A stretch of DNA of 64,000 nucleotides from Planctomycetota bacterium (GCA_002862085.1 PKCK01000061.1:109159-173158), one strand, 5' to 3'. Shown: positions 25,631-34,698, counted from the stretch's first letter. Notes: generated by a model from the sequence alone, not told the origin. Numbers and translations are program-made.

Positions 25631-26431
25631 TCAACGCCGACGGCGCCGCTTCTTGGACTTCTTCTTGGCCATCTTCACCTCGATGGCCTCGGCCTTGCCA
25701 TCTTCACCGACGGTCACCTTGGCGGTCTTCTTGCCGAGGGTTTCGTGCCAGACGGTGACCTCGTGCTCTCCGGCCGGAAGGCCCACGAGGGAGAAGCGCC
25801 CCTCCTCGTCCGTGACGGCCCAGCTCGTCGCGTCGGTCACGACGACCCAGGACTTCATCCAGGTGTGCATGTCGCAGGTCACCTTGATCGCCTCGGCCTC
25901 GTCGAAGGTGCGTTCCAGACGCTTGCCGGCGAGCACGGTCTGGTTGAGAGGATCGTTGAGCACCGAGATCAGGTGCACGTTGTGGGACGTCTCGTCGGAG
26001 TTGAGGAAGGCCACCTTCCCCCCCTTCGGCACGACGAGGACGTGGGGCGTGAAGCGGCAGCCCTTCTGATCGAGGAGGTACGGATCCTTCGGGAGCTCGA
26101 CCTTCTGGCCAGCCACCTTCACGGTCACGACCGCGCCCGCGAGGCCACGGTCCTTGGAGATCCGGAGGCTCATGTCCGTCCGGTCGACCTCCTGGCCAGA
26201 CGGGCAGCAGCCCTCGGCTGCGCGCGCCGGGACCTCGATGGGCTTCACCACGGGCAGCTCACCGTCGAAGAGGACGCGGCCGCTGACGGCGGGCCGTGCC
26301 TTCTTCTCCGCGACGGCTTTCGGTTCCTGGGGCGTCTCCTCCTGCGCGCCGAGGGCGACTCCCGGCGGAAGGACGAGGAGGACGAGACCAGCGGCGGCGG
26401 CCGCGACGAGATGGCGGGAGGCGCGATGCAT
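25631..26431 (-). CDS. exported cupredoxin-like protein with carboxypeptidase-regulatory domain
   Basis: A 266-residue protein with a signal peptide (LVAAAAAGLVLLVLPPGVALGAQ). Residues ~98-198 are a cupredoxin-type beta-sandwich; type-1 copper ligands are present as His150, Cys186, His189 and Met192 (TSHNVH and VTCDMHTWM). Residues ~200-245 add a carboxypeptidase-regulatory-like strand set (TDEEGRFSLVGLPAGEHEVTVW), an arrangement seen in the methylamine-utilisation-like cupredoxins. A Cys pair (CC at 75-76) and a strongly basic tail (KKKSKKRRRRR) are unusual extras. It is expected in the periplasm. Next in line downstream is the Cys/His-repeat PDZ protein. Confidence 0.85.
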   Translation of the reverse strand: MHRASRHLVAAAAAGLVLLVLPPGVALGAQEETPQEPKAVAEKKARPAVSGRVLFDGELPVVKPIEVPARAAEGCCPSGQEVDRTDMSLRISKDRGLAGAVVTVKVAGQKVELPKDPYLLDQKGCRFTPHVLVVPKGGKVAFLNSDETSHNVHLISVLNDPLNQTVLAGKRLERTFDEAEAIKVTCDMHTWMKSWVVVTDATSWAVTDEEGRFSLVGLPAGEHEVTVWHETLGKKTAKVTVGEDGKAEAIEVKMAKKKSKKRRRRR

Positions 26432-26531
26432 CCCCGGATTCTACCCGGCCTCCCCACGCTGCTGGGGAGCTTCGAGGAGACGCGACGCCGGGTCCCGCTC
26501 TCGGGACGCCCGCGGAGCGCGCTCGCGCGGC

Positions 26532-27782
26532 TCACCTGTGACTCGCGTTCTCCAGCTCGCCGGATCTCTTCGCTGAGAGGCGCGGCGTGACGAGGTGGCT
26601 CACGAGGCGACCCGGCTGCGGGAGCTGACCGACGATCGGGGTGGCCCACCGGACGAACGCCTCTGCGATGTCGTCGTCACCGAGGATGAACTCGTCGGGG
26701 ACGAGCCTGGTGGCTGCCGAGACGTTCGAGAGCGGCTGCGGCGTGTAGACCGGCCTGTAGCCGTCGGATTCGTCACGCCGTATCGCCATGGAACCGTGCT
26801 GTAGCTCACCCGAGGTCGCCACGTCGACCGCGGCGCGGCCGACCTCACGGGCCTCGAGTGCATCCTGCTCCGACACGGTGCCGAAGTAGCTTCGCTGGAG
26901 ATAGCCGAAGGTGTCGGCCCGGACGCGTCGGGCCGCGGTGATCTTCGTCTTGATCAGTTTGGACAGATGGTCACCGAGCGCGCCCGTGCCCGAGAGCTGC
27001 GCGTTGCCGTGGCTGTCGACCTCGCCGGTGCTCCCGATCAGGTTGCCGGCGGCGTCGTGAATCCCCTCGCTCACCGCGATGACGCAGCGGCCGTGGGTGT
27101 GGAGCATCTCCTCCACGCGATCGCAGAACGCCTCCCGCGAGAAGGTGCGCTCGGGTAGGTAGATCAGGTGCGGGCCCGCGCCCTCGTACCGGCGCGCGAG
27201 GCGACTCGCAGCCGTGAGCCAGCCCGCGTGGCGGCCCATCACGACGTTGATCTTGACGCCGCCGAGGCTGCGGTTGTCCTGATCGTCTCCCATGAAAGCC
27301 TGAGCGACGAACTTCGCCGCGGAGCCGTATCCCGGGGTGTGGTCGCAGCCCGCGAGGTCGTTGTCGATCGTCTTGGGGACGTGGAAGAGGCGGATCTCGT
27401 AGCCCTTCGCGATGGCGGCCTCGTTGAGCAGGTGCGCCGTCTCCGCCGAGTCGTTGCCGCCGACGTAGAAGAAGTAGCGAATGTCGTGGGCCTCGAAGAC
27501 CTCGAGCACGCGCTCGGCGTCGTCGGCCGTGGGCTTCTGGCGGACGGAGCCGAGAGCTGCCGCCGGAGTGAGGGCGATTCTCTCGAGCTCGTCGCGCGCC
27601 TCGCGCCCGAGGTCGATGAGCCGCTCGCCGAGGATCCCGTTGATCCCGTTGAGCGCGCCATAGACTCCGGTGATGTCGCGGTGCTCGACGCAGCGCTCGA
27701 CGACGCCGACGAGGCTCTGGTTGATGACGGCGGTGGGGCCGCCGGACTGCCCGATGAGAGCGTGTCCCTTGAGGCTGGACAT
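26532..27782 (-). CDS. pfp: PPi-dependent-type 6-phosphofructokinase
   Basis: A 416-residue enzyme interconverting fructose 6-phosphate and fructose 1,6-bisphosphate. The start at 27782 is fixed by the family N-terminus (ALIGQSGGPTAVIN); the longer frame would run back through the tRNA region. GGND at 108-111 and PKTIDND at 136-142 (Lys in place of the Gly of ATP enzymes) are marks of PPi-dependent enzymes, and MGRHAGWL and the late SEGI substrate motifs are intact. PPi use would fit with the membrane pyrophosphatase in the same window. Faces the tRNA-Leu gene across a 410-base spacer. Confidence 0.88.
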   Translation of the reverse strand: MSSLKGHALIGQSGGPTAVINQSLVGVVERCVEHRDITGVYGALNGINGILGERLIDLGREARDELERIALTPAAALGSVRQKPTADDAERVLEVFEAHDIRYFFYVGGNDSAETAHLLNEAAIAKGYEIRLFHVPKTIDNDLAGCDHTPGYGSAAKFVAQAFMGDDQDNRSLGGVKINVVMGRHAGWLTAASRLARRYEGAGPHLIYLPERTFSREAFCDRVEEMLHTHGRCVIAVSEGIHDAAGNLIGSTGEVDSHGNAQLSGTGALGDHLSKLIKTKITAARRVRADTFGYLQRSYFGTVSEQDALEAREVGRAAVDVATSGELQHGSMAIRRDESDGYRPVYTPQPLSNVSAATRLVPDEFILGDDDIAEAFVRWATPIVGQLPQPGRLVSHLVTPRLSAKRSGELENASHR

Positions 27783-28192
27783 GGTGCGGATGTCGTGGTT
27801 CTCGGAGTGGTTAGGGCGCGAAAGGTACCCGCTGGCTCGGGGCTGTCGTCGATCGATCGGGAGAGCCTTCTCGGGCCTCATCGGGGGTTCATGGGACTCC
27901 GCGGCCAGCCCGCGACGATCCACCCTAACCGCGGGGTCGATCCGCGGCCCGCACCGGCCCCGATCAGAGCGCCCCCCAGGCCGCGAACGAGGCCGTACGA
28001 AGCCACCGAATCCGCTCCCACACGCCCGGCAGCCACTTCTCCGAGGGTCCCAGGAAAGGCCTCCTGGGCCCTTGCCGGGCGGGAGAACCGTCCGTATCCT
28101 CCCGGGCCTCTTCGGGGCTGAGCTGCGCCCGTCCGCCCGCCCCGCGACGTGCGCGCCCCCCGAGGAGACCTGACAACACGTCGCAGGAGAGA
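27783..28192. other. 410-base spacer between pfp and tRNA-Leu
   Basis: Divergent spacer without a credible gene. It must hold the pfp promoter and the tRNA promoter. For the tRNA, TTGCCG (28072-28077) and TATCCT (28095-28100) at exactly 17 bases spacing are the best pair; the start would be about 86 bases before the tRNA. Nothing else recognisable is seen. Confidence 0.4.
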
Positions 28193-28279
28193 GCCCGGGT
28201 GGCGGAATTGGTAGACGCGCCAGACTAAGGATCTGGTGGGGTAAAACCCGTGCTGGTTCGATTCCAGTCCCGGGCACCA
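28193..28279 (+). tRNA. tRNA-Leu, anticodon AAG
   Basis: An 87-base class II tRNA with encoded CCA (28277-28279). The acceptor arms GCCCGGG/CCCGGGC pair fully; the D-arm is the leucine-type GCGGAATTGGTAGACGC; the anticodon stem is CCAGA/TCTGG with loop CTAAGGA, so positions 34-36 read AAG; the variable arm is a short hairpin (GGG-TAAAA-CCC), and the T-arm is CTGG-TTCGATT-CCAG. It differs from the familiar Leu-UAG type loop (CTTAGGA) by one base at position 34. A34 is rare outside tRNA-Arg(ACG) in bacteria and would be expected to be deaminated to inosine. Confidence 0.95.
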
Positions 28280-28452
28280 TCCTGCGCCGTGGAAGAGCCC
28301 TCGAGGGTCGCGTGGCGGCCTGCGAGGGTTTCTTTTTTCGAACGCTCGCCCGCTGGCGAGCACGGGAGGGGCCTCGGGGATCGAGCGGAGGCCCGCGCAT
28401 GCTCCCCCCGCTGTCCGGCTTCACAGCTGGCGCGGTGGAAGCACGCGGCCCG

Positions 28453-30507
28453 CTACCTCCCCTCGTAGGGAGTCACGACGCGCAGGGAGATGTCGAACTC
28501 CTTCTGATCGAGCTTCACCATCCCGAGGGCGCCGGTCATCGCGCCGAGGTACGTGATGAGCCGGTCGATGTCAGCGAGCTCGCCGGGGAGGTTCTCCTCC
28601 ACCACGCGCCGGCGGAAGCCGGCCATCTGATCGTCGACGAGGCGGTCGAAGCGGTCGGCCTCGTCGGCGGAGAGGGCGCTGCGCGATCGGCCCTGGAAGG
28701 AGACGCGCGAGACCTCGCGCTCGATCTTCGGCCGCTCGACGCGGTAGTTGATCGAGTCCTTGATGCGGTTCTCCGCGACGACGCGCTGCTGCTCGCGGAT
28801 GAGATCGCCAGCACCCTCGGGGTCCAGCCAGAGTGCGACGTTCGCTCCGTTCACCGAGTCCTGCATCAGGTACTGGAAATCGGTGCGGCCGTTCAGGCGC
28901 GTGCTCGACTTGCCCTGCCCGACGGCGTTGCGCGCCATGATGTCGATGAACTTGTAGCGGTTCGAGATCAGGAGGTTCTCGCCGTAGGTCATGACGGCGA
29001 TGTGGCCGGTGCCCTGGACGAACTGCGACCAGTACTCGAAGACCTTGAGACCGCCGCCGATACGATTCTTGAAGTAGCCGTTCGAGCCGGGCGTGCGTCC
29101 CTGGAGGCCGATTCGCGGGCCGGCCTGACCGAAGCGATCGCGCATCTCGGTGATCGGCGCCTCGTCCTGCATCCAGGCGACCATGGCCCAGGCGAAGACC
29201 GGCGTGTCGTCGTGCGGCGGGCCCACGTAGACCTTCTCCCCCGTATCGGGGTCGACCTTCATGTCGTCCTCGTCGCCCCAGTCGTTCGGTCGCGCGAAGA
29301 AGGCGATGCGGTCCACCATCGTCGCGTCGAGGATGTCCACGACCTCGTCGACGCTGGCGTAGCCGGCCTTCGTGCACACGGCGTTGAGGTTGTCGCGCGC
29401 CGCCGGCTCGAGGGCGTCGAGCCCCATGCGGAGCAGGGTGCCCACAGGTCCCCGGAGGTAGACCATCAGCGTCGAGTCCGCAGGCGCGAACCGCGCCACG
29501 TCGATCAACTCCTCACGGCTGAAGCTCTTGGCGCGGTAGATCGCGCGCTGGTCCACCTTGAGGAGCTCGGTCGAGAGCTCGCCGTGGAGATCGGCCGAGA
29601 GCCCTTCGTCGAGGTCGAGGATGCCGATCAAACGACGGATCGCCGGGAGGGGCAGCAGGCGAGCCAGGAACGACTCGCCGAAGACCTCTGCGCCGGGGTC
29701 GAGCAGCGGTTTGGAGAAGCCCTGTGTCTCGCGCAGCTTCGCGACGTTGAGCTGGATCTCGAAGTCGCGCTCCTGCTTGTCGCGGCCCTCGCGCATGATG
29801 AAGTCGCCGTAGGGCGCGGCGAGCAGGAGCGAGTCCTGGGACCCGTTCACCTCGAGCTCGGGCGCTCGGTCCACGAGCCGCCGCGAGGTGCCGGCGACGA
29901 TGATGTCGCGCACGCGGATGACGTGGATCGGTCGCCGGACCCCCACGCCGCTCAGGGTGATCACGTCACCGTCGCGCGCGGCCTCGAGGCCCTGGTCCGC
30001 GAGCCCGAGCAGGCCGGGATGCTTCAGCGCGGAGACGGCGAGCTTGCCCCAGAAGGACGCGCGGGCGTAGACCGCCCAGTCGGTGGCGTCGACCCCCTGG
30101 CCCTCGAAGTCCGCGGCGACGGCGATTTCCTCCCCGCCGATGACGTCGAGCACGTCGAGGCCGAGCGGGAGCTGCTCCAGCTGCGCCTCGATCTCCGCCA
30201 GCGTCTCCTCGATCCTGTTCGCGCGCTCGAGCTCGGTCCACGTCGGTGACTCCAGGAAGGTCTCGACCGCGGGGTTCTCCTCGAGCTCCTTCGCAACCGT
30301 GAGGCGCGGGAACGCGTCGAAGGACTGGCGGAGCTCCGCGCGGCCCACGTAGAGGTCGACGTCCCGCGGGATCAGGCCCGAGATCTTCGAGCTGAAGCCC
30401 CCCTCGATCGGCGGGAAGAAGAGCGTCGCGAAGGCGAAGTAGCCGACGAAGGTGAGGAGCAGGAGGGCGATCAGGCCCGCGCGCAGGATGCGCTTCTTGC
30501 GGCTCAT
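28453..30507 (-). CDS. large single-anchor protein of unknown function
   Basis: A 684-residue protein. The start at 30507 gives a basic N-terminus and one membrane helix (ILRAGLIALLLLTFVGYFAFATLFF), with the rest predicted outside. The body has mixed alpha/beta character, an early GLIPRDVDLYVGRAELRQSFDAFPRL, a middle with paired FARFAPADSTLMVYLRGP-like strands, and a C-terminal helical arm rich in charged residues. I recognise no family and no catalytic motif. The self-repeating phrase of the type PxxxxLMVYLRGP / DVDLYVGRAEL hints that two halves share a fold, as in solute- or stress-type DUF3352 proteins, but this is weak. Divergent from the aminotransferase gene. Confidence 0.7.
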   Translation of the reverse strand: MSRKKRILRAGLIALLLLTFVGYFAFATLFFPPIEGGFSSKISGLIPRDVDLYVGRAELRQSFDAFPRLTVAKELEENPAVETFLESPTWTELERANRIEETLAEIEAQLEQLPLGLDVLDVIGGEEIAVAADFEGQGVDATDWAVYARASFWGKLAVSALKHPGLLGLADQGLEAARDGDVITLSGVGVRRPIHVIRVRDIIVAGTSRRLVDRAPELEVNGSQDSLLLAAPYGDFIMREGRDKQERDFEIQLNVAKLRETQGFSKPLLDPGAEVFGESFLARLLPLPAIRRLIGILDLDEGLSADLHGELSTELLKVDQRAIYRAKSFSREELIDVARFAPADSTLMVYLRGPVGTLLRMGLDALEPAARDNLNAVCTKAGYASVDEVVDILDATMVDRIAFFARPNDWGDEDDMKVDPDTGEKVYVGPPHDDTPVFAWAMVAWMQDEAPITEMRDRFGQAGPRIGLQGRTPGSNGYFKNRIGGGLKVFEYWSQFVQGTGHIAVMTYGENLLISNRYKFIDIMARNAVGQGKSSTRLNGRTDFQYLMQDSVNGANVALWLDPEGAGDLIREQQRVVAENRIKDSINYRVERPKIEREVSRVSFQGRSRSALSADEADRFDRLVDDQMAGFRRRVVEENLPGELADIDRLITYLGAMTGALGMVKLDQKEFDISLRVVTPYEGR

Positions 30508-30647
30508 GGATCGAGGATGTGGGGCGGGGCGGTCGGGCGTCCGGGCCTGGGCCCGGGAGGGGACCAGGACGGTTTGACGACGGAGCTCCCCCCTGGCTTC
30601 CGCGAAATCTAAAGGACATCGCCCCTCCAGGCACACGAGGGAAGAAG

Positions 30648-31838
30648 ATGCTGGGTCCCATGACCGGCGCTCCCGACCTGTCCCAGCGCGCGAGTTCGCT
30701 CGCGCCCTCCGCCACCCTCGCCCTGGCGGCCGCAGCCAAGGAAATGGCCGCTGCGGGCCGTGACGTGGTCAACATGGCCGTCGGCGAGCCCGACTTCGAC
30801 GCCCCCGGCTCCGCCCGGGAGGCCGCCCACGCGGCCGTGGACAGCGGCCAGGTGAAGTACACGCCGGCCGCGGGCCTCGCGTCCCTCAGGGCCGCTGCTG
30901 CGCGGGTGCTCCGCGAGGAGCGGGGCACCACCCACGAGCCCGAGTCGATCGTGGTCTGCCACAGCGCCAAGCACGCGCTGTCCCACGCCCTCCTCGCGCT
31001 CGTGAACCCCGGCGACGAGGTGCTCCTGCTCGCACCGGTCTGGGGCAGCTACGACGAGCAGGTGAAGTTCGCGGGCGCGAAGCCGGTCCACGTGGCCCCG
31101 AGCCCCGGCGGCCAGTGCGTCCCCGACATCGACGCGATCCGGGCCGCGGTGGGACCGAAGACGCGAGGGATCATGCTCAACAGCCCGAGCAACCCCTCGG
31201 GTTACGTCTGGTCCGAGGGAGAGCTCAGGGCCCTCGGGGAGGTGGTGCTCGAGCACGATCTCTGGCTCATCTCGGACGAGATCTATGCTCGCCTCGTGTT
31301 CGACGGAGCGCGCCACATCTCCCCCGCGAGCTTCTCCCCCGAGCTCGCCGCGCGCACGATCGTCGTGGACGGCGCGAGCAAGGTGTTCGCCATGACGGGC
31401 TACCGCATCGGGTTCCTCGCCGCGGCGCCTCCGATGGCCAAGGCCGTCGCCTCGATCCAGAGCCAGGTGTCGGGCTGCCCGAACTACGTGAGCCAGAAGG
31501 CCTACGAGGCGTGCCTGGTCGAGGATCCTCCCGAGGTCGCCTCGATGATCGCTGCCTTCGACGCGCGCCGGCGGCTCGTGGCGAAGGGCCTCGGTGACCT
31601 CGGCCTCACGCTGCCCGAGCCGCGGGGCGCGTTCTACGCCTTCCCCGATCTGTCGAGTCACTTCGACGATCGAGGAGCGCCGGGGCTGTGCGCGGACCTG
31701 CTCGAGGCCGAGGCCGTCGCGACCGTGCCGGGCGACGTCTTCGGCGCACCCGACCACGTGCGCTTCTCCTACGCGCTCTCCGAAGAGAGGCTGACCGAGG
31801 CCCTCAGGCGCCTGGGTCGCTTCCTCGGTTCCCGGTGA
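30648..31838 (+). CDS. class I/II pyridoxal-phosphate aminotransferase (aspartate aminotransferase-like)
   Basis: A 396-residue enzyme; ATG at 30648 is preceded by AGGGAAG, and another ATG lies four codons later. The N-terminal AVGEPDFDAP, the PSNPSGYVW motif with the PLP-contacting Asn, LISDEIYARLVF with Asp/Tyr, and DGASKVFAMTGYRIGF with the Schiff-base Lys are all present. This is the Ibeta aspartate aminotransferase group, which may also accept other amino acids (prephenate, aromatic). Cytoplasmic. No biosynthetic neighbours specify the substrate; the next gene is convergent. Confidence 0.92.
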   Translation: MLGPMTGAPDLSQRASSLAPSATLALAAAAKEMAAAGRDVVNMAVGEPDFDAPGSAREAAHAAVDSGQVKYTPAAGLASLRAAAARVLREERGTTHEPESIVVCHSAKHALSHALLALVNPGDEVLLLAPVWGSYDEQVKFAGAKPVHVAPSPGGQCVPDIDAIRAAVGPKTRGIMLNSPSNPSGYVWSEGELRALGEVVLEHDLWLISDEIYARLVFDGARHISPASFSPELAARTIVVDGASKVFAMTGYRIGFLAAAPPMAKAVASIQSQVSGCPNYVSQKAYEACLVEDPPEVASMIAAFDARRRLVAKGLGDLGLTLPEPRGAFYAFPDLSSHFDDRGAPGLCADLLEAEAVATVPGDVFGAPDHVRFSYALSEERLTEALRRLGRFLGSR

Positions 31839-31853
31839 CCAGGGCGCCGCGCG

Positions 31854-33233
31854 TCAGCTCCCGAGGGAGTAGACGTTCAGCGCGCCCGGGAACTCCGCGG
31901 CCGCGATCTCCTGGACCTTCGCGAGGACGTCCGGATCGCCGCTGTCGCAGAGGACGTAGAACTTCCAAAGGTCGCGGTAGCTCCGCTCGAGGTCTCCGAG
32001 GCGGGGCACCTTGTCGGAGAAGTCGGAGAGTGGACGGACCCCGTCGACGCCCGGCCAGCGCACGTGGATCCGCGCCTCCTTGAGCTGCATCTCCTTGGCG
32101 GGGCAGTACACGATGACCCGCACCTTCTTGCCGAGGGCGAAGTGGACGGTCTCCTCGATCCGCCCCTCGACCAGGGCCCTCGCGTCCCCCCCGCCCGCGG
32201 CGAAGAAGCGGTCCACGAGCTCGGCCTGGACCCTCTCGTTCTCGTAGGCGGGGAAGACGCAGGCACGCTTGAGGAGCTTGCGGCCCCGGAAGCGCCCGAC
32301 GAGGTCACGGACGGTCTCCTCGAGGTCCCCACCGACCTTGCGCCCCGCGCGCAGCAGCACCTCGAGCACGGAATCGTCCGTGGTGTCGTAGAGGTCACCC
32401 TCACCCAGCGCCCCCGCGCGGACCAGCAGGTCGATCGCGCGCGCCACGAGCGCGCCGGCGGAGACCTTCGCGTGGTGGTAGTAGACACGCTCGGAGAACA
32501 CGTAGCGCGCCTCGAGCATGCGCACGATCTCGCTGAGGATGTCCTCGCGCAGGAGCTCGTGCTTGGCGAGATCGATGTAGAGGTTGCCGGTGGCCCGGTC
32601 GATCTTGAAGTAGCTGTGGACTCGCTCGTCGACCTGGATCCGCAGCCCGGTGAAGTAGGCGTCGCGGGCGAGGTAGTCGAGGATGTCCGCCGCGATGGTC
32701 CCCGAGAGGAGCTGGCTCCAGTAGGGCGGTACGTCGCGCCGGCCCTCGGTCCCCGGAGGCGTCAGCACGCTGAACACGTCCTCCCGCAGTCCGAGGTCCT
32801 CGAGCACGTCGCCGAGAGGGGTCCCCCGCGCGAAGAGCCGCTCGTAGCGGTAGGCCGAGTCGTGGCGCTCGAAGAGGGCGTCCTGGTCCTCGATGTTGTG
32901 ACCGAAGGGGATGTGGGTCACGTCGTGCAGCAGCCCGGCCATGCGGACGACCCGCGCCTCTTCATCGCCGATGGCGATGCCGCGCGCCGGGTCGATGTCG
33001 AACGAGCGATTGATCGCATCGATGATCCGCTGGGCCACGTGAACGGTCCCGATCGAGTGGTCGAAGCGCGTGTGCAGTGCACCGGGGAAGACCAGGTAGG
33101 CCGGCCCGAGCTGCTTGATCCCGCGCATGCGCTGCATCTCCGGCGTGTCGAGCACGCGCAGCTCCTCGTGGGTGAGGTAGATGTCCCCGTGAACGGGGTC
33201 GCGCATGACGCTGTAGCGCTTGCGTCCGGCCAT
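31854..33233 (-). CDS. HD-domain phosphohydrolase, SAMHD1/dNTPase-like
   Basis: A 459-residue protein opening with the family phrase RDPVHGDIYLTHEELRVLDTPEMQRMRGIKQLG. Metal ligands are seen as FPGALHTRFDHSIGTVH, HD at residues 103-104 (LLHDVTHIPFGH) and D-x-x-D-Y-L-A-R-D near 183-190. This set matches the bacterial homologues of SAMHD1 that hydrolyse deoxynucleoside triphosphates; substrate choice is not readable. A ~190-residue C-terminal extension follows the HD core. Cytoplasmic, convergent with the aminotransferase (15-base gap). Confidence 0.88.
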   Translation of the reverse strand: MAGRKRYSVMRDPVHGDIYLTHEELRVLDTPEMQRMRGIKQLGPAYLVFPGALHTRFDHSIGTVHVAQRIIDAINRSFDIDPARGIAIGDEEARVVRMAGLLHDVTHIPFGHNIEDQDALFERHDSAYRYERLFARGTPLGDVLEDLGLREDVFSVLTPPGTEGRRDVPPYWSQLLSGTIAADILDYLARDAYFTGLRIQVDERVHSYFKIDRATGNLYIDLAKHELLREDILSEIVRMLEARYVFSERVYYHHAKVSAGALVARAIDLLVRAGALGEGDLYDTTDDSVLEVLLRAGRKVGGDLEETVRDLVGRFRGRKLLKRACVFPAYENERVQAELVDRFFAAGGGDARALVEGRIEETVHFALGKKVRVIVYCPAKEMQLKEARIHVRWPGVDGVRPLSDFSDKVPRLGDLERSYRDLWKFYVLCDSGDPDVLAKVQEIAAAEFPGALNVYSLGS

Positions 33234-33558
33234 GGATCGGTGTCGACGGCGGCGAGGGCCGCTCTGGATGCTTCAGGGGAGTGAAGAAGAACGCCCGCGC
33301 TCGGGTCTCGGGAGCGCGGGCGCAGGCGCTGCAGATGATCGCCGGGCGGGCCCTCCCTCACAAGCGCTGGCCCCAACCCTCCGGCGCATCGGTCGCGCTG
33401 GATGACCGCGGCGGGCACCACCCGCCCACAGGACGCGGAGTCGAGCTCGTGCAGGGCGAGCCACGAACGCCCAGGGACCGTCGCTCGCGGGTCCGTGGAA
33501 CGCTGGCTCCAGGCCGCTGTGGCGCGCGGGCGGTCCACCCGGTCAGGATGGGGAGCCG
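33234..33558. other. 325-base divergent spacer
   Basis: Between the HD-hydrolase start and the QTMAN-like start. An 11-bp hairpin (arms 33292-33302 and 33312-33322) lies in the 5' leader direction of both genes and could be a regulatory stem or a remnant; no gene is supported here. Confidence 0.35.
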
Positions 33559-34698
33559 ATGACCGACCCGCCCGTAGATCGGACGCACGGAAGACGCGTC
33601 CTCTTCCTCGAGCCCTGGCTCGGAGGGAGCCACAGGAGCCTGTCGGACGCTTGGACGTCTCGGTCGAGGCACCACGTGGAGGTCAGAGGGCTCGCGCCGC
33701 GGCACTGGCGCTGGCGCCAGGAGGCGAGCGGATGGGAGCTGGCGCGCCTCGTTGCAGGGGAGGCGCCGCCCGACGTGCTGGTCGTGAGTGACTTCGTGGA
33801 CCTCCCACGGCTCCTCGGGTTCCTGCAGGCGGAGTGGGCTGGTGTACCCACCATCGCCTACTTCCACGAGAACCAGCTGACGTACCGGCCGAGCGACGCA
33901 CGCGCTGCGGTGCCCGAGGACGCCCACGCCGCGTTCGCCAACGTGCTCACCGCCGTTCGCGCCGATCACGTGGTGCTCAACTCATCGTTCCACCGAGACG
34001 ACCTCGCCGACGCCGGTGACCGCTACCTGCGTACCCTCCCCCGACCTTCGCCGAGGGCGGAGTTCGCCGCGGCGATGAAGAGCGCGCACATCGTCCCGCC
34101 GGCGCCCGAGCTCGAGGCGATCCCCCTCGGCCCGGGCGGGCCGGATGGCGGAGCGCTCCGCGTGCTCTTCCCCCATCGCTTGGAGGAGGACAAGGACCCG
34201 TCGGCCTTCGCGCGCGCCGTCGAGAGCGCGAGCCGGTGCGGCGCTCACATCGAGGTCGTTCTGACCGGCGGTGAACCCGAGCGAGCGCGCGGCGAGGCGC
34301 TGGACGCGCTCGCGCTGCTCGAGGCGCACCTCGTCTCAGCGGGAATGCGAGACCGTGGGGAGTACCTCGAACTGATCGGGACCTGCGACGTGGTCGCCTC
34401 GACCGCGCGCCACGAGTTCTTCGGGATCGCGGTGGCCGAGGCCATGGCCGCGGGCTGCGCACCGCTCCTGCCGGATCGACTGAACTACCCGGCGCTCGTC
34501 GAGCTCCTCCCCGCTGCGGAGGGCGCCCGAGCGCTCTTCGAGGACGAAGCGCGACTCGCGAGTGAGCTCGTCCTTCGCGCCGCAGCGCCTCTCTCCGACC
34601 GTGATCCAGCGCGCCGTGCGACGCGCCGGGCCGCCGTCATGCACCTCGACGCGGCCCGCTGCGTCGAAGCCCTGGATCGGATCGTGGACGAGGCCTGA
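33559..34698 (+). CDS. tRNA-queuosine mannosyltransferase-like GT4 (DUF3524)
   Basis: A 379-residue glycosyltransferase. The N-terminal domain has the DUF3524 signature almost intact: FLEPWLGGSHRSLSDAW, APRHWRWR, VLVVSDFVDLPRLLGF, AYFHENQLTYR, and ADHVVLNSSFHRDDL. The C-terminal half carries VLFPHRLEEDKDP and the EX7E-like EFFGIAVAEAMAAGC motif. In vertebrates this family (QTMAN) adds mannose to queuosine in tRNA-Asp. The bacterial members are homologous over the whole length, so modification of tRNA queuosine is the leading hypothesis, but no queuosine synthesis gene is in the window and another acceptor is possible. No signal peptide; cytoplasmic. Confidence 0.85.
   Translation: MTDPPVDRTHGRRVLFLEPWLGGSHRSLSDAWTSRSRHHVEVRGLAPRHWRWRQEASGWELARLVAGEAPPDVLVVSDFVDLPRLLGFLQAEWAGVPTIAYFHENQLTYRPSDARAAVPEDAHAAFANVLTAVRADHVVLNSSFHRDDLADAGDRYLRTLPRPSPRAEFAAAMKSAHIVPPAPELEAIPLGPGGPDGGALRVLFPHRLEEDKDPSAFARAVESASRCGAHIEVVLTGGEPERARGEALDALALLEAHLVSAGMRDRGEYLELIGTCDVVASTARHEFFGIAVAEAMAAGCAPLLPDRLNYPALVELLPAAEGARALFEDEARLASELVLRAAAPLSDRDPARRATRRAAVMHLDAARCVEALDRIVDEA

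Noticed and set aside
27783..28424. N-terminal extension of the phosphofructokinase frame
   Set aside because: It runs through the tRNA-Leu gene and the conserved enzyme N-terminus begins at 27782.
33292..33322. 11-bp hairpin between the HD hydrolase and the QTMAN-like gene
   Set aside because: It lies upstream of both genes, so it is not a terminator for either, and no riboswitch fold could be supported.
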